NCBI GenBank assembly: GCA_009760855.2
Contig: WPIO01000001.1
Coordinates: 3,986,001-4,050,000, forward strand
Origin: Cristatella mucedo
Lineage: Eukaryota > Bryozoa > Phylactolaemata > Cristatellidae
Direction of reading: 5' to 3'
Length of the DNA stretch: 64,000 nt
The position numbers were made by a program, and so were the translations under genes. Numbering within the stretch: position 1 is the stretch's first letter; each line of letters starts with the position of its first letter. Positions 11,469-27,483 of the stretch are shown in pieces. The notes under the pieces are model-generated. The model was not told the DNA's origin, searched no databases, and saw only the letters and a list, made by a program, of their open reading frames with translations.

Positions 11469-13890
11469 GGAGACAAAAACACACATACACCCAAAAAGAG
11501 AGAGAGAGATAGAGGGAGAAGAGAGCGACATATGGAAATAAGACAGAGCAAGAGTGGGGGAGAGGAGACCAACAGTGAGTCAGAGGTAGCATAAGGGCTA
11601 AAGGAGCTCCAGCTCAGCTGATTTGGCTCTCTGGCCCAATCAGCAGAACAAGACCGTTAACTAAGACCCCAAACGGTTGCAAAACAGTTTCAGTTACAGT
11701 GTACGTTTCGTGTTAGCTTAACTGCTACTGGCTGTATATCTGGGTGACAACACTTCGACATGCTTCTCAACCAGTGGCAAGATCTAGGTTGAACTTTAAT
11801 AATGCATTAAAACTGTATTTCCTAAAAATAAAAATGGTAGACTGCCATTAGTTAATACTGCCAGAATGGTCAGCTGATTACTGCTTAACAAATGGGAGCT
11901 CGGTTTCTACAAACCTCTCATCCAATAATATCATCGAGGTTTAGCTGAGCAACACAATGCCAAGTACATTTTCTAGCACTTATAGTAACATTACCAAAAT
12001 CATCTGGTAATTAGTGTTTACCGACTACCGAATTAAATGCAAAAACTTTATTGTAGTGCATTTCGGTTAAAACGACTCTGAGCATACAAGTTGATAGGGT
12101 TTGAATCTGAATTTTTGCCAGCACAGATGTAGGCCCGACAAGCAGCAATATTAAAGGAGGACGCATCTTGATTCACAGGGTGCATGGAATTTCTGGGCCA
12201 GTAATGTATGCTCACACACACACGCTTATTAAATTTTCCATAAATGCAACAGCTTTGGATTTCTTCCAACTCTATACAATAAAGCCCAATTTAATCTAAC
12301 TTTCTAGCTCTGTAAAGGCGATGACCAGGTAGCACTGTGGAGGAGAATAAAGGCAACCAATTGCAGCAAATGAATAAGGTAGAGGCACTCGGATTTAACA
12401 TTAGAGACAGGCGTGCAAGGAAAGTCTATCTAGGAGAGGCCAAAAGCACGTCTTGAGTTTTATCCACATTACCTTGTCTTCCAGTACCGACAGCGTTGCT
12501 TCGAGCCTGGAAATCCTGTTTGCCACGGAAGCCATTTTTTCCTCGCATACACACGAGAATTTGTTCAAAAACTTGACTGTGTGAATCACATAATGATTGA
12601 GAAAGGCGACGAGCCTCTTCTTTTCAATAGCCTCTACCTGAAATAAATATGGATCGAATGCATGCATAGGTCGTGCCCACGACAGCTGCAAAAAATTAGG
12701 TCAGAAACAAGCGATTTCATTATGTGGTCTGACCATTGCAGACAAGAGTAAACGCATATTATAAAATGCACGAAGCGGAGCAATCGCGTCGACGCCTACA
12801 GCTGTGGCAGCTAAGCAATGGATGGCTATCGGTGCCAACAATGAATGAAAGCAATGGTGAGAACATGTCAACAGTCGGACTCGCATAGCAAGAAAGGAGC
12901 CACCACCTGTTACTACATTTTCCTTACATGAAGGAAAAGTTCAGGTATGCCTCTTTCGTCTTGGGAGTTGGGCCTGCACCACGGGCACCTAAAGGAAGCG
13001 CGCTAGAACCCACTGAGTCATTCCGACTGACGGTCAAACTGTAAGTCACAGTCGAGCGATCGCGAAACACTTGTATCCCCGACGCTGCACATTAAGGTGG
13101 CTCACGCTTACCAGCGTGGGTAAGGATCATCTAGGCTGGCGCTTAAAATACGATACAACTATGCCGTTGTTTGTTTATAGGTTACGGTAGGCGGCGAACT
13201 TGACGGTCTACGAGAATGCGAAGCGTTACAGATCGAGAGGGAATAGGACCCGAATGCGGTTGTCCGAAATTGCGTACAGCACTCGGTGTACGCTCAACGG
13301 GGGAGCTCGGCAGCAGCGCTCCTCCCCCTGAGTGACTAGCCGTTCAAGTTGCAGGCAGAGAATGCCGAGTCGAAAAAGGCTCCGGCTACGACAGATGCCA
13401 TCATAAGGGCGACGCGGTTAAACCGACATCTCTTAGACCAGGGCTAAGCGCGAATACGACCACACTTTTCGGACAAGCCAATAAACACGCGCAACACCCG
13501 ATCGCGTCCGAAACACCGCAGCCAACTGGACTAGCCGGGGGGGGGGGAGGAGGGGAGGGTGGGTGGGAGGATGAGAGCGAAGACGCGCGCAGCTTGTCGC
13601 GCCCGCGATCTACGGCTGTTGGCATGACGACCGGCAGTAGCTTCCTCCCGCTTCGCTTTGCGGAAGGCTACTCGCGCGTGACTTTTCTTTCTAGTCTCGC
13701 GCACCCACACCAGGACGTCGTCTGGCGTCGTGAGCGGGTTCGCGGCTGAGCGCCGTCCAACGCGGTACAGCCAGCTAAGGGGGCTGATAGTGCAGCGGCT
13801 CAGCAGCACGCCCCGGCCCTGCGCACGCAGGCCACTAACCGTCGTGCAGTCTATACCGGCGCCGACGAGGGGAAGGCCGTCGGCGTCCAT
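1011..13890 (-). CDS. WASHC3: WASH complex subunit 3 (CCDC53), complete six-exon gene
   Basis: WASHC3 is a small coiled-coil subunit of the pentameric WASH complex, which activates Arp2/3 on endosomes for cargo sorting. Coding exons on minus are 13840-13890, 12473-12637, 9840-10022, 6959-7039, 5579-5643 and 1011-1107. They join in phase (642 nt, 213 residues plus stop; the human protein is about 194). Visible in order: the [17 protein letters not shown] start, close to the vertebrate N-terminus; a helical coiled coil at residues 18-72 with [30 protein letters not shown], then a proline-rich linker with six prolines in a row (about 73-133); [15 protein letters not shown] and [17 protein letters not shown] (134-181); an acidic Ser/Asp tail ending EESDDSD. 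All introns carry GT/AG borders. Exon positions are my reading of splice sites. Identity is very secure. Confidence 0.93.
1464..1916 (+). mobile_element. Short pogo-type DNA transposon with transposase C-terminal remnant
   Basis: Near-perfect terminal inverted repeats flank a 450-bp insert. The left end reads TTTTACGAGTAAGTCGCAC and the right end, reverse complemented, TTTTACGAGTATAAGTCGCAC; both sides are bordered by TA, the pogo/Tc1 target. Inside, on plus, [20 protein letters not shown], then [19 protein letters not shown] resembles the C-terminal tail of pogo/Tigger transposases. DDE and helix-turn-helix domains are absent, so this is an internally deleted, non-autonomous copy. It sits in the last WASHC3 intron in reverse orientation. 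Confidence 0.75.
2963..2994. repeat. 16-bp direct tandem duplication
   Basis: AGTGCAAAACGTGAGC occurs twice, back to back, in a WASHC3 intron. Both copies are exact. Confidence 0.8.
3120..3690 (+). mobile_element. Decayed LINE-B 3' fragment
   Basis: Stretches such as CTCCACAGTCGAGTCTGCCT and CAGCACATCGACT, and the spaced [12 protein letters not shown] / [12 protein letters not shown] / LHNFSPTST words, match the better-preserved LINE-B copy at 51.7-52.6 kb. Many stops and frameshifts are present. Edges are approximate. Confidence 0.55.
4150..5456 (+). mobile_element. LINE-A (CR1/L2-like), 5'-truncated with reverse transcriptase
   Basis: Reverse-transcriptase blocks appear in order: [60 protein letters not shown] (the YADD active site) and [14 protein letters not shown], followed by the C-terminal domain with [13 protein letters not shown] and [18 protein letters not shown] after DRVQSV and a frameshift at the KxELLLIGHPK block inactivate it. 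The 3' end carries the LINE-A tail (GGCTTTGTAGAGTTACAGA, then GGAGATACATT). It is inserted in WASHC3 intron 5-proximal DNA, opposite to the gene. Confidence 0.85.
5456..5535 (-). mobile_element. tRNA-derived SINE head fragment
   Basis: On minus it carries a GGGTTCGAGTCC-like B box preceded by CACGACCCTGATCG, the same head as other tRNA-like SINEs in the window. It lies directly after the LINE-A tail and before WASHC3 exon 5. Confidence 0.45.
5579..5643 (-). CDS. WASHC3: WASHC3 coding exon 5 (small, 65 nt)
   Basis: 65 nt, starting in phase 0 after TTTGTAG and ending in phase 2 before GTAAGT. It encodes [21 protein letters not shown], the conserved GVPxxAxxxKMxxEGxD block. The last two bases join the first base of the final exon to make Asp. 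It lies just beside SINE and LINE sequence, which makes it easy to miss. Confidence 0.9.
5981..6023. repeat. 21-bp direct tandem duplication
   Basis: TGTGGCCAACCAACTAAATTT occurs twice, separated by one base. The copies are identical, so this is a recent slip or duplication. Confidence 0.8.
6085..6200 (+). mobile_element. SINE-2 (tRNA head, LINE-B-type tail)
   Basis: It has ACGACCGAGGTCGTAGGCTCG (B-box region), GGCATATGTGGAAGTGCCTAG and a tail ending ACTATACAAATG. The same order is found in clearer SINE-2 copies at 40.7 and 42.0 kb. Confidence 0.6.
6959..7039 (-). CDS. WASHC3: WASHC3 coding exon 4
   Basis: 27 codons, phase 0. The acceptor is CTTACAG and the donor GTGAGT. It encodes [18 protein letters not shown] and then IKYFKMINM, matching the family block around DPRYxxYLKMV. 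Confidence 0.9.
7198..7241. repeat. (AC)n microsatellite
   Basis: About 21 uninterrupted AC units in WASHC3 intron 3, upstream of exon 4. Confidence 0.95.
7785..7925 (+). mobile_element. tRNA-like SINE, divergent tail family
   Basis: The head has GTGCTTGCACTTCACGACCT, then GGGTTGAAGTCC (B-box-like), followed by a tail with GTGATAGCAGCTCTTCTGCT. This resembles the SINE-1 tail (GACAGAAGAGCC) but is clearly a different subfamily. Confidence 0.5.
9840..10022 (-). CDS. WASHC3: WASHC3 coding exon 3 (proline-rich linker)
   Basis: 61 codons, phase 0. The acceptor is a T-rich tract ending TTTTTTTAG and the donor is GTGAGT. It encodes [10 protein letters not shown] (the conserved LSSIPGL block), then an Ala/Pro-rich linker ending in PPPPPPEP. 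Polyproline of this kind could bind profilin or SH3 partners (inference). Confidence 0.9.
10920..11045 (-). mobile_element. SINE-2 copy
   Basis: Read on minus: a tRNA-like part with GGGCTCGAGTCCT, then CATATGTCAAGCATCTGGAT and AGAGATAAAGTTCTCTTAGG, ending ACAAATGAATT. The tail matches the LINE-B 3' hairpin. Confidence 0.65.
11220..11520. repeat. (GA)n microsatellite tract
   Basis: Near-pure AG dinucleotides at 11286-11374 and again around 11427-11460, with impure purine-rich flanks. Both Ser/Leu- and Arg/Glu-type ORFs across it are artefacts. It lies in WASHC3 intron 2. Confidence 0.95.
12473..12637 (-). CDS. WASHC3: WASHC3 coding exon 2 (coiled coil)
   Basis: 55 codons, phase 0 at both ends. 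The acceptor follows TTTATTTCAG and the donor is GTAATG. It encodes [17 protein letters not shown] and on to [11 protein letters not shown], the most conserved coiled-coil part of the family. Confidence 0.93.
13840..13890 (-). CDS. WASHC3: WASHC3 coding exon 1
   Basis: This exon encodes the first 17 residues, starting at the ATG whose first base is 13890. The donor is GTTAGT directly after ACG (13840), phase 0. The upstream flank is GC-rich, as expected for a promoter-proximal exon. Confidence 0.88.
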
Positions 13891-14200
13891 GGTGCGACTC
13901 GACGGCGGCACTGCACCGACACCCACTCCCAGCCGCCCACAAGGATCTCCGGATACGACCGTGCAGAGGCAATACCTGACCGACGAGCCAGGCAGCCATA
14001 GATAGCTATGTATTCGGGCTAATGATTAGGGTGGCCAAGTGCGTCCACGTACGGAGTTTGCATTCGAAGCTGGGGATTGCAGATGCCTGGTCACAGTGAA
14101 GTCAAACGGCCGCAGTTGGCCATATTTTAAGTCAATGAGTCGCACAGCGTATTGTGCGTTTGCTCAGTTGTCGGCGGTTCGAATCGAGTGGGCGTGTCAG
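13891..14200. other. WASHC3 upstream region
   Basis: CpG-containing DNA around and upstream of the WASHC3 start. It probably includes the 5' UTR and promoter (inference from position only). No TATA box or other site could be fixed. Confidence 0.3.
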
Positions 14201-14204
14201 TAAA

Positions 14205-14400
14205 TAGAATAATAAATCCTAGCTGATTAAACAGCCTCTTTTTGTATAGCGACAGAAGAGCCTTTACGGCTATCACCACCGCTTGCAGTGGCGATAAAGG
14301 ATCTCCAACCGCAGGAATCGAACCCACGACATCGGGACCGAGGTCGTGAAAGCAACTGCCTTACCTAGTGTACCATCAGGGCTCACCAGTAGCGAGTGAG
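14205..14400 (-). mobile_element. SINE-1 (tRNA-derived), nearly complete
   Basis: On minus: GGTGAGCCCTGATGGTACAC and on to GGTAAGGCAGTTGC (A-box region), CACGACCTCGGTCCCG, GTGGGTTCGATTCCTGC (B box), then the tail AGATCCTTTATCGCC to GGCTCTTCTGTCGCT and CTGTTTAATCAGCTAG. It is one of the best SINE-1 copies. Confidence 0.8.
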
Positions 14401-16812
14401 TGCTCAGTATTTCCTCGGATAACGTCGTCAAGAAGCAGTCGCATCAATTTTTCAACCAGTGACCGTGTTCAGCTCAAGCTTTGCATTTAAATTTGCAGTT
14501 ATCCAGACTTTATGAGCTTGGTGGAGGTCTATACGGAGTGGGCGCTGTCACCCGGCAGGGGCTCTGCCGTCTCATTGTGCTAACACGTCCAACCAGTAGC
14601 CTTCTTGTAATATTCTTACCGTACTTAATATTTAGCACTAAGAATAAAACTTCTTGTACATTTCCAATACGGTTGTTTGCCTCCGGATCCGGATGCATTC
14701 GTAGTTTAAAGGAGGCCGCTGTCAGATTATTGCAAAAACACTGGGTATCCCACTCAACGAGCATTGCGTAATCTCCACTGGCGATAGTTATACATAAATA
14801 TCGCCGTAAATAAATGTAACTAAATTTTATTGATTTAGCGTCATTGGAAGGCTGTTTATGAAGTATAGACTGGGTGTGCACATTCAACCGGCGCGAGAGC
14901 TCGTACGGAATCACATTCCTTAGCCCAGAGGAACTTTCAGTCGACCAGTGTACATGACCCAACCCGTCTTTTCTTAGCCCTTCTGCGAATAAAAATAAAT
15001 ATCTCAGCCAGTACATCCGGTGAAATTAGCAGTTGGCTAGTCACTATAAAATAGTTTGTTTTGCGAGAGTGTTTTTTCTCGATGACGGGTAAATGTCGAA
15101 TAAAGCCGAGCTAAATTGCGAGGGTGGCCGACCGGTACGAAACTCGAGCGGGTGGCCCCGGCCACCGGCTCCTTGTCTTGAGCGCTGACCTTCTGTGTCG
15201 ACGGTGGGCCAAGGTACCAATCCGAGAAAAAAAGGTAATATACCGAATGAGGCCTCTGTTTCCCGGGTGGCCATCGGTTCAGCCCCCTATCTACAGACTT
15301 CGTCACACCATAGACACTCGTACGTGCAGACTAGTTCCGTAACTACTTTCAGACCAGCTCCGTAGCAGCGAGGAGCACGCATGCGCCCTGAATCAACTTC
15401 AAATTACGCCTTCTGTTTTATCCTTCTCTTGTTCACTCATTTCATCGCAAATATGAAGGCCCTAGGCTATGACATGTCTTGCGACTCATCCAATGAGGCT
15501 AAATTCGTAAATAGACTCTGTTAGCAGGAAAATCATGGACCTTTTGCCACAGGCTCGTCTTTCGCGAGATGAATTCGGTGTGAAAGCATGCTAATGTTTT
15601 GTCAAGTGGCCCAATTGCGATTAATAAATCCCAGAAGTCGTTGGCGTATCCACGTATCGTCAGCTACTTGGACATCCGGTGGCAACCCCGAACGGACGCT
15701 GGCGGTGCTTTAATTTTTTCCTTGGCAAGGAGGCCTCTGCGTTTCAGCAGCGCGGATGCAAGTGAAATCGCCGCTAGCTAACGCGGCTACGCTAATGCGT
15801 GGTAATACTGCCGCTGCGGTCATCGGACACCGTCGAATGCACGGAGCGGTCGCGACGAGACGCTTTTTGACACAGACGAGACGCTTTGCTCGCGTAGCGT
15901 ATTGCGCTGTTCGCTAGCGTACGGCGAAGCTACCTGGAAATCGATAGACGGCCTTCGTCGTTATGCGCACGCCCGAGTAATTGCGGCGACGAGCGCCCAC
16001 TACCTTCGAACCGACGCTGCGGCCGCGTCGCTACGTATTAATTAGGAGCCTACTCGACGTCGGCTACTTTTCCAGCGATCGGCCAACGTGCGCAACCAAC
16101 TCTAGCGCCGCCGTTTGCCGTCGTAGACGCGTCGACGCACGCAGCGCTCGTGGCGGCGCCAACACATAAGTGGCAGTGGGCAGCGGACGTCGTATCTGTT
16201 CGGCTGGCACTGTCTCTTTTCAGACACGTTTCGCGCAGACCCAGGCTGAAACTCAAACTCCACGAGGGACTTTCAGCACACAGGCCGCGCGCGTCCTAAG
16301 TGCTTTCTATTTCGTTTTAGCGTGCGATAGGAGTGAGCGCAGCCAGATTTCTCGCTTCAGTAATCCGCTTCGGAGAGATTTGAAACCATTTGCGACATGA
16401 GCGTACCTCTGTATTTCTTGCTGGTGCATTTGCTTTATTTTTTAATTATCAGCGGGTATAAAACAGTCCAAGCAAGCGAAAATACCAGTGATTCATTGAA
16501 GCTCTTAACTATGCAGACGTTGGAAAGAATTTAAGAAGCGAATAATTCAGATCTTCTGAGGATTAAATCTGTCCGATTAAGAAACTGTCCGAGTACCTAA
16601 GCAGAAACTTCGCATCGCTTCAACACCGCTGACGGACAAGAGACGCCACTCAGCAGGCATTGGTGTAGCGAGCCAATGTACACAGACCAACGAAAGAGAA
16701 CGCTCAGTCCGGGCGAAGTCAAATTCCCTGCTCTTCCTGAACGTCTAGCCACGGACGAACGATCTTGGTCCTGGGCCTCTCGGCGGCGTCGTCTGCTGTA
16801 AAGAAAGCTGCT
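14401..16812. other. Intergenic or late SKOR intronic DNA, unassigned
   Basis: A 507-base open frame on minus (14510-15016) matches no family I know, and no exon of the SKOR C-terminal coiled coil was recognised. GC and CpG content rises from about 15.7 kb. It may hold missing SKOR 3' exons, but I cannot show any. Confidence 0.3.
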
Positions 16813-22333
<5,521 letters not shown>

Positions 22334-23560
22334 GGAGAATGTGGCTTTGCCTTTCACCTGCTGCGGCTGTAAATCAGATACGACCTCGCGTTCGCGATAA
22401 TTATCGCCGACAGCGTGCCTTCCGTCGATGATGACGGCCCGGCGCGAGCGATGAGGTAACAGCCGCTCGTCGAAAGACGGTTCGACAGTGCCAAGGGTTC
22501 GCCAGCACTTCCGACAGCGTCAAAGCGCAGCTACCGGTTGATTAAGTGCGGCGGGCTCTTCCATTAGCTCGAGCTGCGATCGACGGGCGCGCGCCGCGCG
22601 CGAAGTGCTCGCCGGCGCGCGCGCTCCGAGCGCTCCTCCTATCGAGCGCTCTTCAAAACGTAATTATTTCGAATCGCGTGTCGTCGTCGGATGTGTGCGC
22701 ATTCAGCTACCGAGGAAGTAATTACTAACATACGCCGGGGTTTCGCTACCGCTGATTAAATAATCCGGACTTTAGCCAGCTGAGATCCCTGCCGCCTGAC
22801 TACGGCCATTAGACCGGAAACGATGCTGAAAAACTGCGCTCGCACAAGCGCGCCGTCGCATCGAAAAGGGTAACCGAGAGCGCGAGGAGATCGACGGCGC
22901 AAGAGCGAAGCAGAATAGCAGCCTCCCGAGCGCTAGATTCGTCGCCTGTTGTATGTAAGTGCAGCTCGGGAAGCTCGACGCGGCGGCAATTGGCCGGTCA
23001 GGTCTGTCCGCCGGAAGGGCGCCGCTCTGCACTTCTTTCATTGCGTCACAAATTCACTACTTCACAAATTCACGCATCAGTCACCTTGCTTGGCCGTTGC
23101 CGTGCAGCCTGCCTCGAACTCTCCTCGAACCGTCGTCCGGGGGTAGAGGAGAACGCACCCTCGGTAGCCGCTCGAACTGTCGCGAGGGTCGCGCTTACCG
23201 GAGTTTCACCGGACGCTGCGAGGAGGCAACCTTCTGCTGCCGTCGTACGCTGCGACGCTGGCCTCTCATCCATCCGCGTGAGCCCCGGTCCTGCGCGCGG
23301 CGATAAGTGAATCGCTGCCAGGCAGCGAGGACGGATTGTTATTTATTGAATCGCCGCATCGCAATGAAGAATTGATAGCGCATTACCGATTCTCAATTAT
23401 TGGTTACGCACGCAACGGCCGAGCCAGCGTATAGGGCTTGACGACGCTTTCGGGTCAACAGCGTTCGCCCTAGCTTCCAATCCCCATCTACTCATGAGCT
23501 TGCTCCGCGAGTACCTGCTGGACAGGGAGGAAGATGCAGCCGCGCACCTGCGCATCTGCT
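22334..23560. promoter_or_regulatory. CpG-rich 5' flank of SKOR-like gene
   Basis: GC-rich and full of CpG (for example GCGCGCGCCGCGCGCGAAG near 22587), with only short overlapping ORFs in all frames. Position suggests promoter and 5' UTR. No specific site is claimed. Confidence 0.35.
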
Positions 23561-23561
23561 T

Positions 23562-23795
23562 CCCTCTCTCTGTCTCTCTGTCTCTCTCTGTCTCTCTCTG
23601 TCTCTCTATGCCTCTCCCTGTCTCTCTCTCTGTCTCTCCCTGTCTCTCTTTGTCCCTCTCTGTCTCTCTCTGTCTCTCTCTCTCTCTATCTCGCTGTCTC
23701 TCTCTCTCTCTGTCTCTTTCTGTCTCGCTGTCTCTCTCTCTCTCTGTGTCTCGCTGTCTCTCTATGTCTCTCTGTCTCTCTCTCTCTTGCTTACT
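23562..23795. repeat. CT-rich microsatellite upstream of SKOR
   Basis: (CT)n mixed with TCTCTCTGTC units, the same composition as the 17.6-kb satellite. Confidence 0.93.
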
Positions 23796-23799
23796 TTGC

Positions 23800-24640
23800 T
23801 CAGTCTATCTCGTGTCCAATTTTCAACAATTCTGAGTTAGTCTTGACGGATACCACTAAGAAACTAAGATTTTGCAGCAACGTTCGACATGTAATCAGGA
23901 CTCTGTCACTTCCTACAAATACAGATTAATTAAAACTTAAGTAATGTCTGCGAGGCAGTTTTATAAGCGACAACCAACAAATCGTCGCTCAGACACCACG
24001 GCGATATTTTACTGGTATTTCCATGTTACTTTGACTGATTTGTCACCTCTACCTTCAAATAATTTGTTCAACAAATGACCAAATATTAAACGGAATCACC
24101 AAATTTCAATCAAAATATTACTTGACCACCTAAAAAACCAAACATAACTTAAAATATAAATGGTCGTGGGTAGTTTATATGTTTTAAGTGCTACTCGTAG
24201 TTTTAAGATTTTTATAGCCGTTTTGACATCATGCTGCTGCATTTCCGATGCAGGCTTCTGCTCGGCTTAGCGAGTTAGGCGTCGCCCGCAGAACTTTTAT
24301 GCCAGAAGGAGACTTTCAGTGTCAAAATAGCGTCTGTTCTTTTGTAACCAAAAGCAACGCACATTCTCCAGATGGACTGCTGCTAATGTCTCTAACCTAG
24401 TAGTCACAGAGCCAACGCTAATTTCTCCGGTGGCCACTTTTAGCTTGCCCCACATGAATTCTCACTCTTTGTGCACTAAACCGTTTATTGTATTGTATTG
24501 CATTGTTTATTGTTTATCGTTTGTTTATTATGTATTTATTGTTCATTATTTGTTTACCGTTTATTGTTTATTGTATTTATTGCTTATTGTATTAGCAGCC
24601 TCATATTTGGCAATATTTTGACATCTACGCCATTTCCTGG
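23800..24640. other. AT-rich intergenic DNA
   Basis: A sharp fall in GC after the CT tract. It has a run of TTTATTGT-type words at about 24480-24595. No gene seen. Confidence 0.4.
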
Positions 24641-24642
24641 TG

Positions 24643-24800
24643 AGCCATGATGACTCACTAGGTAAGGCGGTTGCTTTTCACGACCTCGGTCCCGAGGTTG
24701 TGGGTTTCAATCCTGTGGTGGGCTGGCCTCTATCGCCGCTGCAAGCGGTATTGATAGCCGTGAAGGCTCTTCTGTCGCTATTCTAAAGAGGCTGTTAAGT
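24643..24800 (+). mobile_element. SINE-1 (tRNA-derived), plus orientation
   Basis: GATGACTCACTAGGTAAGGC (A-box region), CACGACCTCGGTCCCG, GTGGGTTTCAATCCTG (decayed B box), then tail CAAGCGGTATTGATAGCC, GAAGGCTCTTCTGTCGCT and GAGGCTGTTAA. It is the plus-strand counterpart of the copy at 14.2 kb. Confidence 0.8.
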
Positions 24801-24869
24801 CAGTGAGTATTTTGAGACCAAGCAAGCCGAAGTCAACGAACTGCTCAGCAATCAATGATGCTAACAAAG

Positions 24870-26210
24870 ATTTCTTCTTTTTCCATATCATGAGATCGCT
24901 GAACAGTGGTGCTGTAGTAGCCGTTGTCGCCCGCCCCTCTTTACATTTCAAGTCTTCCTCGGCTCGTGCTAAACAATCATTTGAATCTCTTGTCTTCCGT
25001 TCAGCTAGTTTTAACTTTTCTATGGTGACAGGAAGGCAGCAAAAATCAAGAATCTTTGTCCACCGCTTGGCTTTTTAAGGATCATTAAAGAATATATCAA
25101 TCTACTTCAGCTAAATTTAGGTCCACCATTTTATGGAGAAGTGGTGGAGTTATAGCTCAGTAACCCAGCAGTGTCAACGTCCGCTATCGAACACATTGTT
25201 AACCGGTCACAGCAGGGATATTGCCCAGCGATTGCATTAACTTAGCAGAGCGTTTCTCCGAATTCTTCGTAGACAAACGCACCGTGTTATGGACCCCAAC
25301 CTCTCACTGCCCTCGCTCCCATCACTGCTATCGATCACTTCCAGAAAGTAGCTCCTCCTGTACCCAGGCTGGGTTCGGTTGGCAGGGACCGGACGGCTAT
25401 AGTGAGGGTTAGGGTCACCGGTTAGACCGGGGTCGGACCCTACGGCATGGCCGGATGTATGCGGTGACGTGAGGTCACCGGGGCTCTTGGGTACGGGAAA
25501 TTGACCAGGTAAGTCGTGGTGTTGGAGGCTCCCGGTCTCGCCGAGTTATGCACCTGGATTCGTGCAGGCGTGCTCCGGCGATGCTGCCACGCACGCAAGG
25601 GAACGAGTACCCAAGGCCCGAGTGGAGCTGGATAGCTAGCTCGTTGTTGACTTGTTTATACCGCGTTCCCCGTGTAGCGTGTTCGTGACCCCCCCCCCGT
25701 GTGTTGGCGTCTTTCGGTGGAAGCTTACGACTGTGGTAGTTGTCAACTCGGACCAGCCAGCAGTTACTCAGCCAGCCGGGTTTTGGACGGCGTACGCTCG
25801 TACTGTTGGACTCGGAGTCGGTACAACGACAGGACTGCGGAAGCCGACTGACCCCAACTAACACGTTTGTTCGCGATTGCTGCGTCATCTTGCGCTCCCA
25901 TAGTGTATAATGTATAGGATCCTCCCTGTAGACTTGTTTAGTTCCCCTGTTGTTGTTGGCGCATGCGTTATTATAAAGATGTTTAACCTGACGGCCGCTC
26001 GTCTTACCCTAGCTCGGCGGCATGGCGAGCGGCAGCGTGGCCGGAGTACGGCGGGGTTTGGCGGGAATTAGCCTCTGACCCCTGGAACCCGGTTACACTC
26101 CTACGTCCTACTCCTCTACTCTCCCCTCATTAAAGTATGTCTCTACTATTTAGGTCTCTATTATTAAAATAGCCATCCGATGAAGTAATCACTAAATTGG
26201 ACTTCCAGGC
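24870..26210 (+). mobile_element. LINE fragment interrupted by a solo LTR
   Basis: INLAERFSEFFVDKRT and DHFQKVAPP resemble the region between endonuclease and reverse transcriptase of CR1/L2-like LINEs. Removing 25359-26097 plus one CTCC copy restores continuous reading across VAPPTSYSSTLPSL. Stops are present elsewhere. Edges are approximate and the family (A or B) is unclear. Confidence 0.6.
25359..26097. mobile_element. Solo LTR, 739 bp, with 4-bp target duplication
   Basis: It begins TGTACCC and ends GGTTACA (TG...CA with imperfect inverted ends). CTCC precedes it (25355-25358) and follows it (26098-26101), as for an integrase-made target duplication. No second LTR, primer-binding site or gag/pol is present. 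Size and a 4-bp duplication fit a Gypsy- or BEL-type LTR; the family was not determined. Confidence 0.85.
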
Positions 26211-26397
26211 TAAAAAGTTCTCCAGATCCTGTCCCACCAGGTCTTCTTATGAGATGCATAGGCACCTACTTTGGCAAATATAGCGAGTATTTCCCTGGAT
26301 ACACGTGAAGCATCTCCTCTTCTTCCTCTGAAAACATTTTTTTGCATAGGTCACTCAATAAAAACCTGACCTTAGATCATGACAGCTTGAATATATA

Positions 26398-26555
26398 ATA
26401 CATTTGTATACTTAATTTGTATTGCGCCCTAAGAGAACTTAATCTCTTTTCAGGCGCTTCACATATGGCACGGGACTCGAGCCCACAACCTGGGCCAGAC
26501 CTTGGTCAGGGAGAGTACCTGAACCACTGGGCCAAACCAGTGCGACCATGTTTCG
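26398..26555 (-). mobile_element. SINE-2, well preserved
   Basis: On minus: GGCCCAGTGGTTCAGGTAC (A-box region), TTGTGGGCTCGAGTCCCG (B box), CATATGTGAAGCGCCTG, then AAAAGAGATTAAGTTCTC and TTAGGGCGCAATACAAAT. The tail forms the same hairpin as the LINE-B 3' end. Confidence 0.85.
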
Positions 26556-26559
26556 TCCA

Positions 26560-27480
26560 GTCTCACTTTTGGTCTTCTAATCTAAGACACTGGTACAAGT
26601 GGTGGCTCGGAAGCAATGCGATTCATTCTAGTCTCAGCTGAAGACGTATTTGTTCTCCCGAGCGTTCTCTGAGTCCCGGAGATCGTGTTTTTTTTTATCT
26701 CCAGTGTGCTTTGCGTGCTTATCAGTACACGATTGAACCCGCGATACTAACCAGGACTCGGACTGACTTTCTAACCGGTGGCCCTGAGAGTCTTCTTAGG
26801 GGCTTTCGCATGCGTAAAGCGCACGAGTGGAGATTTACATTTCATAGGGCGGTATAATAGAAACCTATAATTATTGTTATTTTTTTAATTAGTATTAGTA
26901 TCTTTTTAATAGACTAATTTAGACACATAAGTTAAAAATTTCTCAGCGTCCGCTGACTGGAAATAAATTGACAGGGCTCTTAGTAGATCGCAGCTGAGAA
27001 TGCAGTGATACGACGCTTACTGCTACTGCTGTAGGCTAACACGGTTGCCTGTCTGACCAAGAAGGTAGGGAAATCGCGAAAAGCCATAGGCTATATGTTC
27101 ACCAATCGGCTGCAGATGTAGTCTGACCAGTTATAATTTTCCATTTCGATGCAAATAATAGCTGTGAATATAGTGTCCCGTCCTACAGGAATTGTAAGTC
27201 TCTAATCAAAAGATGGCGTTGATTCAGACAAAGAAAATGGAGCGCTTTCAAATAGATTATTGTTAAATTGTCAAAAAATTCTTGGCGTGATGCCCTGGTT
27301 GAGCGCCCTCTCGAGAATACGGCTAGACAGCACTCACTACGCACCTTTTAAATAACTTGACCATAAGACCAAGACAATGGACTGACGCCTGAAGGCCACG
27401 TCGAAGACCCATGACAAAAAACGTGAGGAAGTCCATCGGTTAGAAGTCAGACTGGGATCTCCTATATACTGTATGTATCG
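26560..27480. other. Intergenic, nothing recognised
   Basis: Only short ORFs and AT-rich spacer. A possible decayed tRNA-like piece near 26735-26790 is too weak to call. Confidence 0.35.
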
Positions 27481-27483
27481 GGT

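Noticed and set aside
11152-11592. Ser/Leu and Arg/Glu open frames on both strands
   Set aside because: They are products of the (GA)n microsatellite.
14205-14400. Functional tRNA genes at the B-box-containing sites
   Set aside because: The tRNA-like heads do not fold as complete cloverleaves by eye, have diverged boxes and always continue into shared SINE tails.
14510-15016. 168-codon open frame on minus as a novel gene
   Set aside because: No family resemblance, no clear splice context, and composition not distinct from surrounding non-coding DNA.
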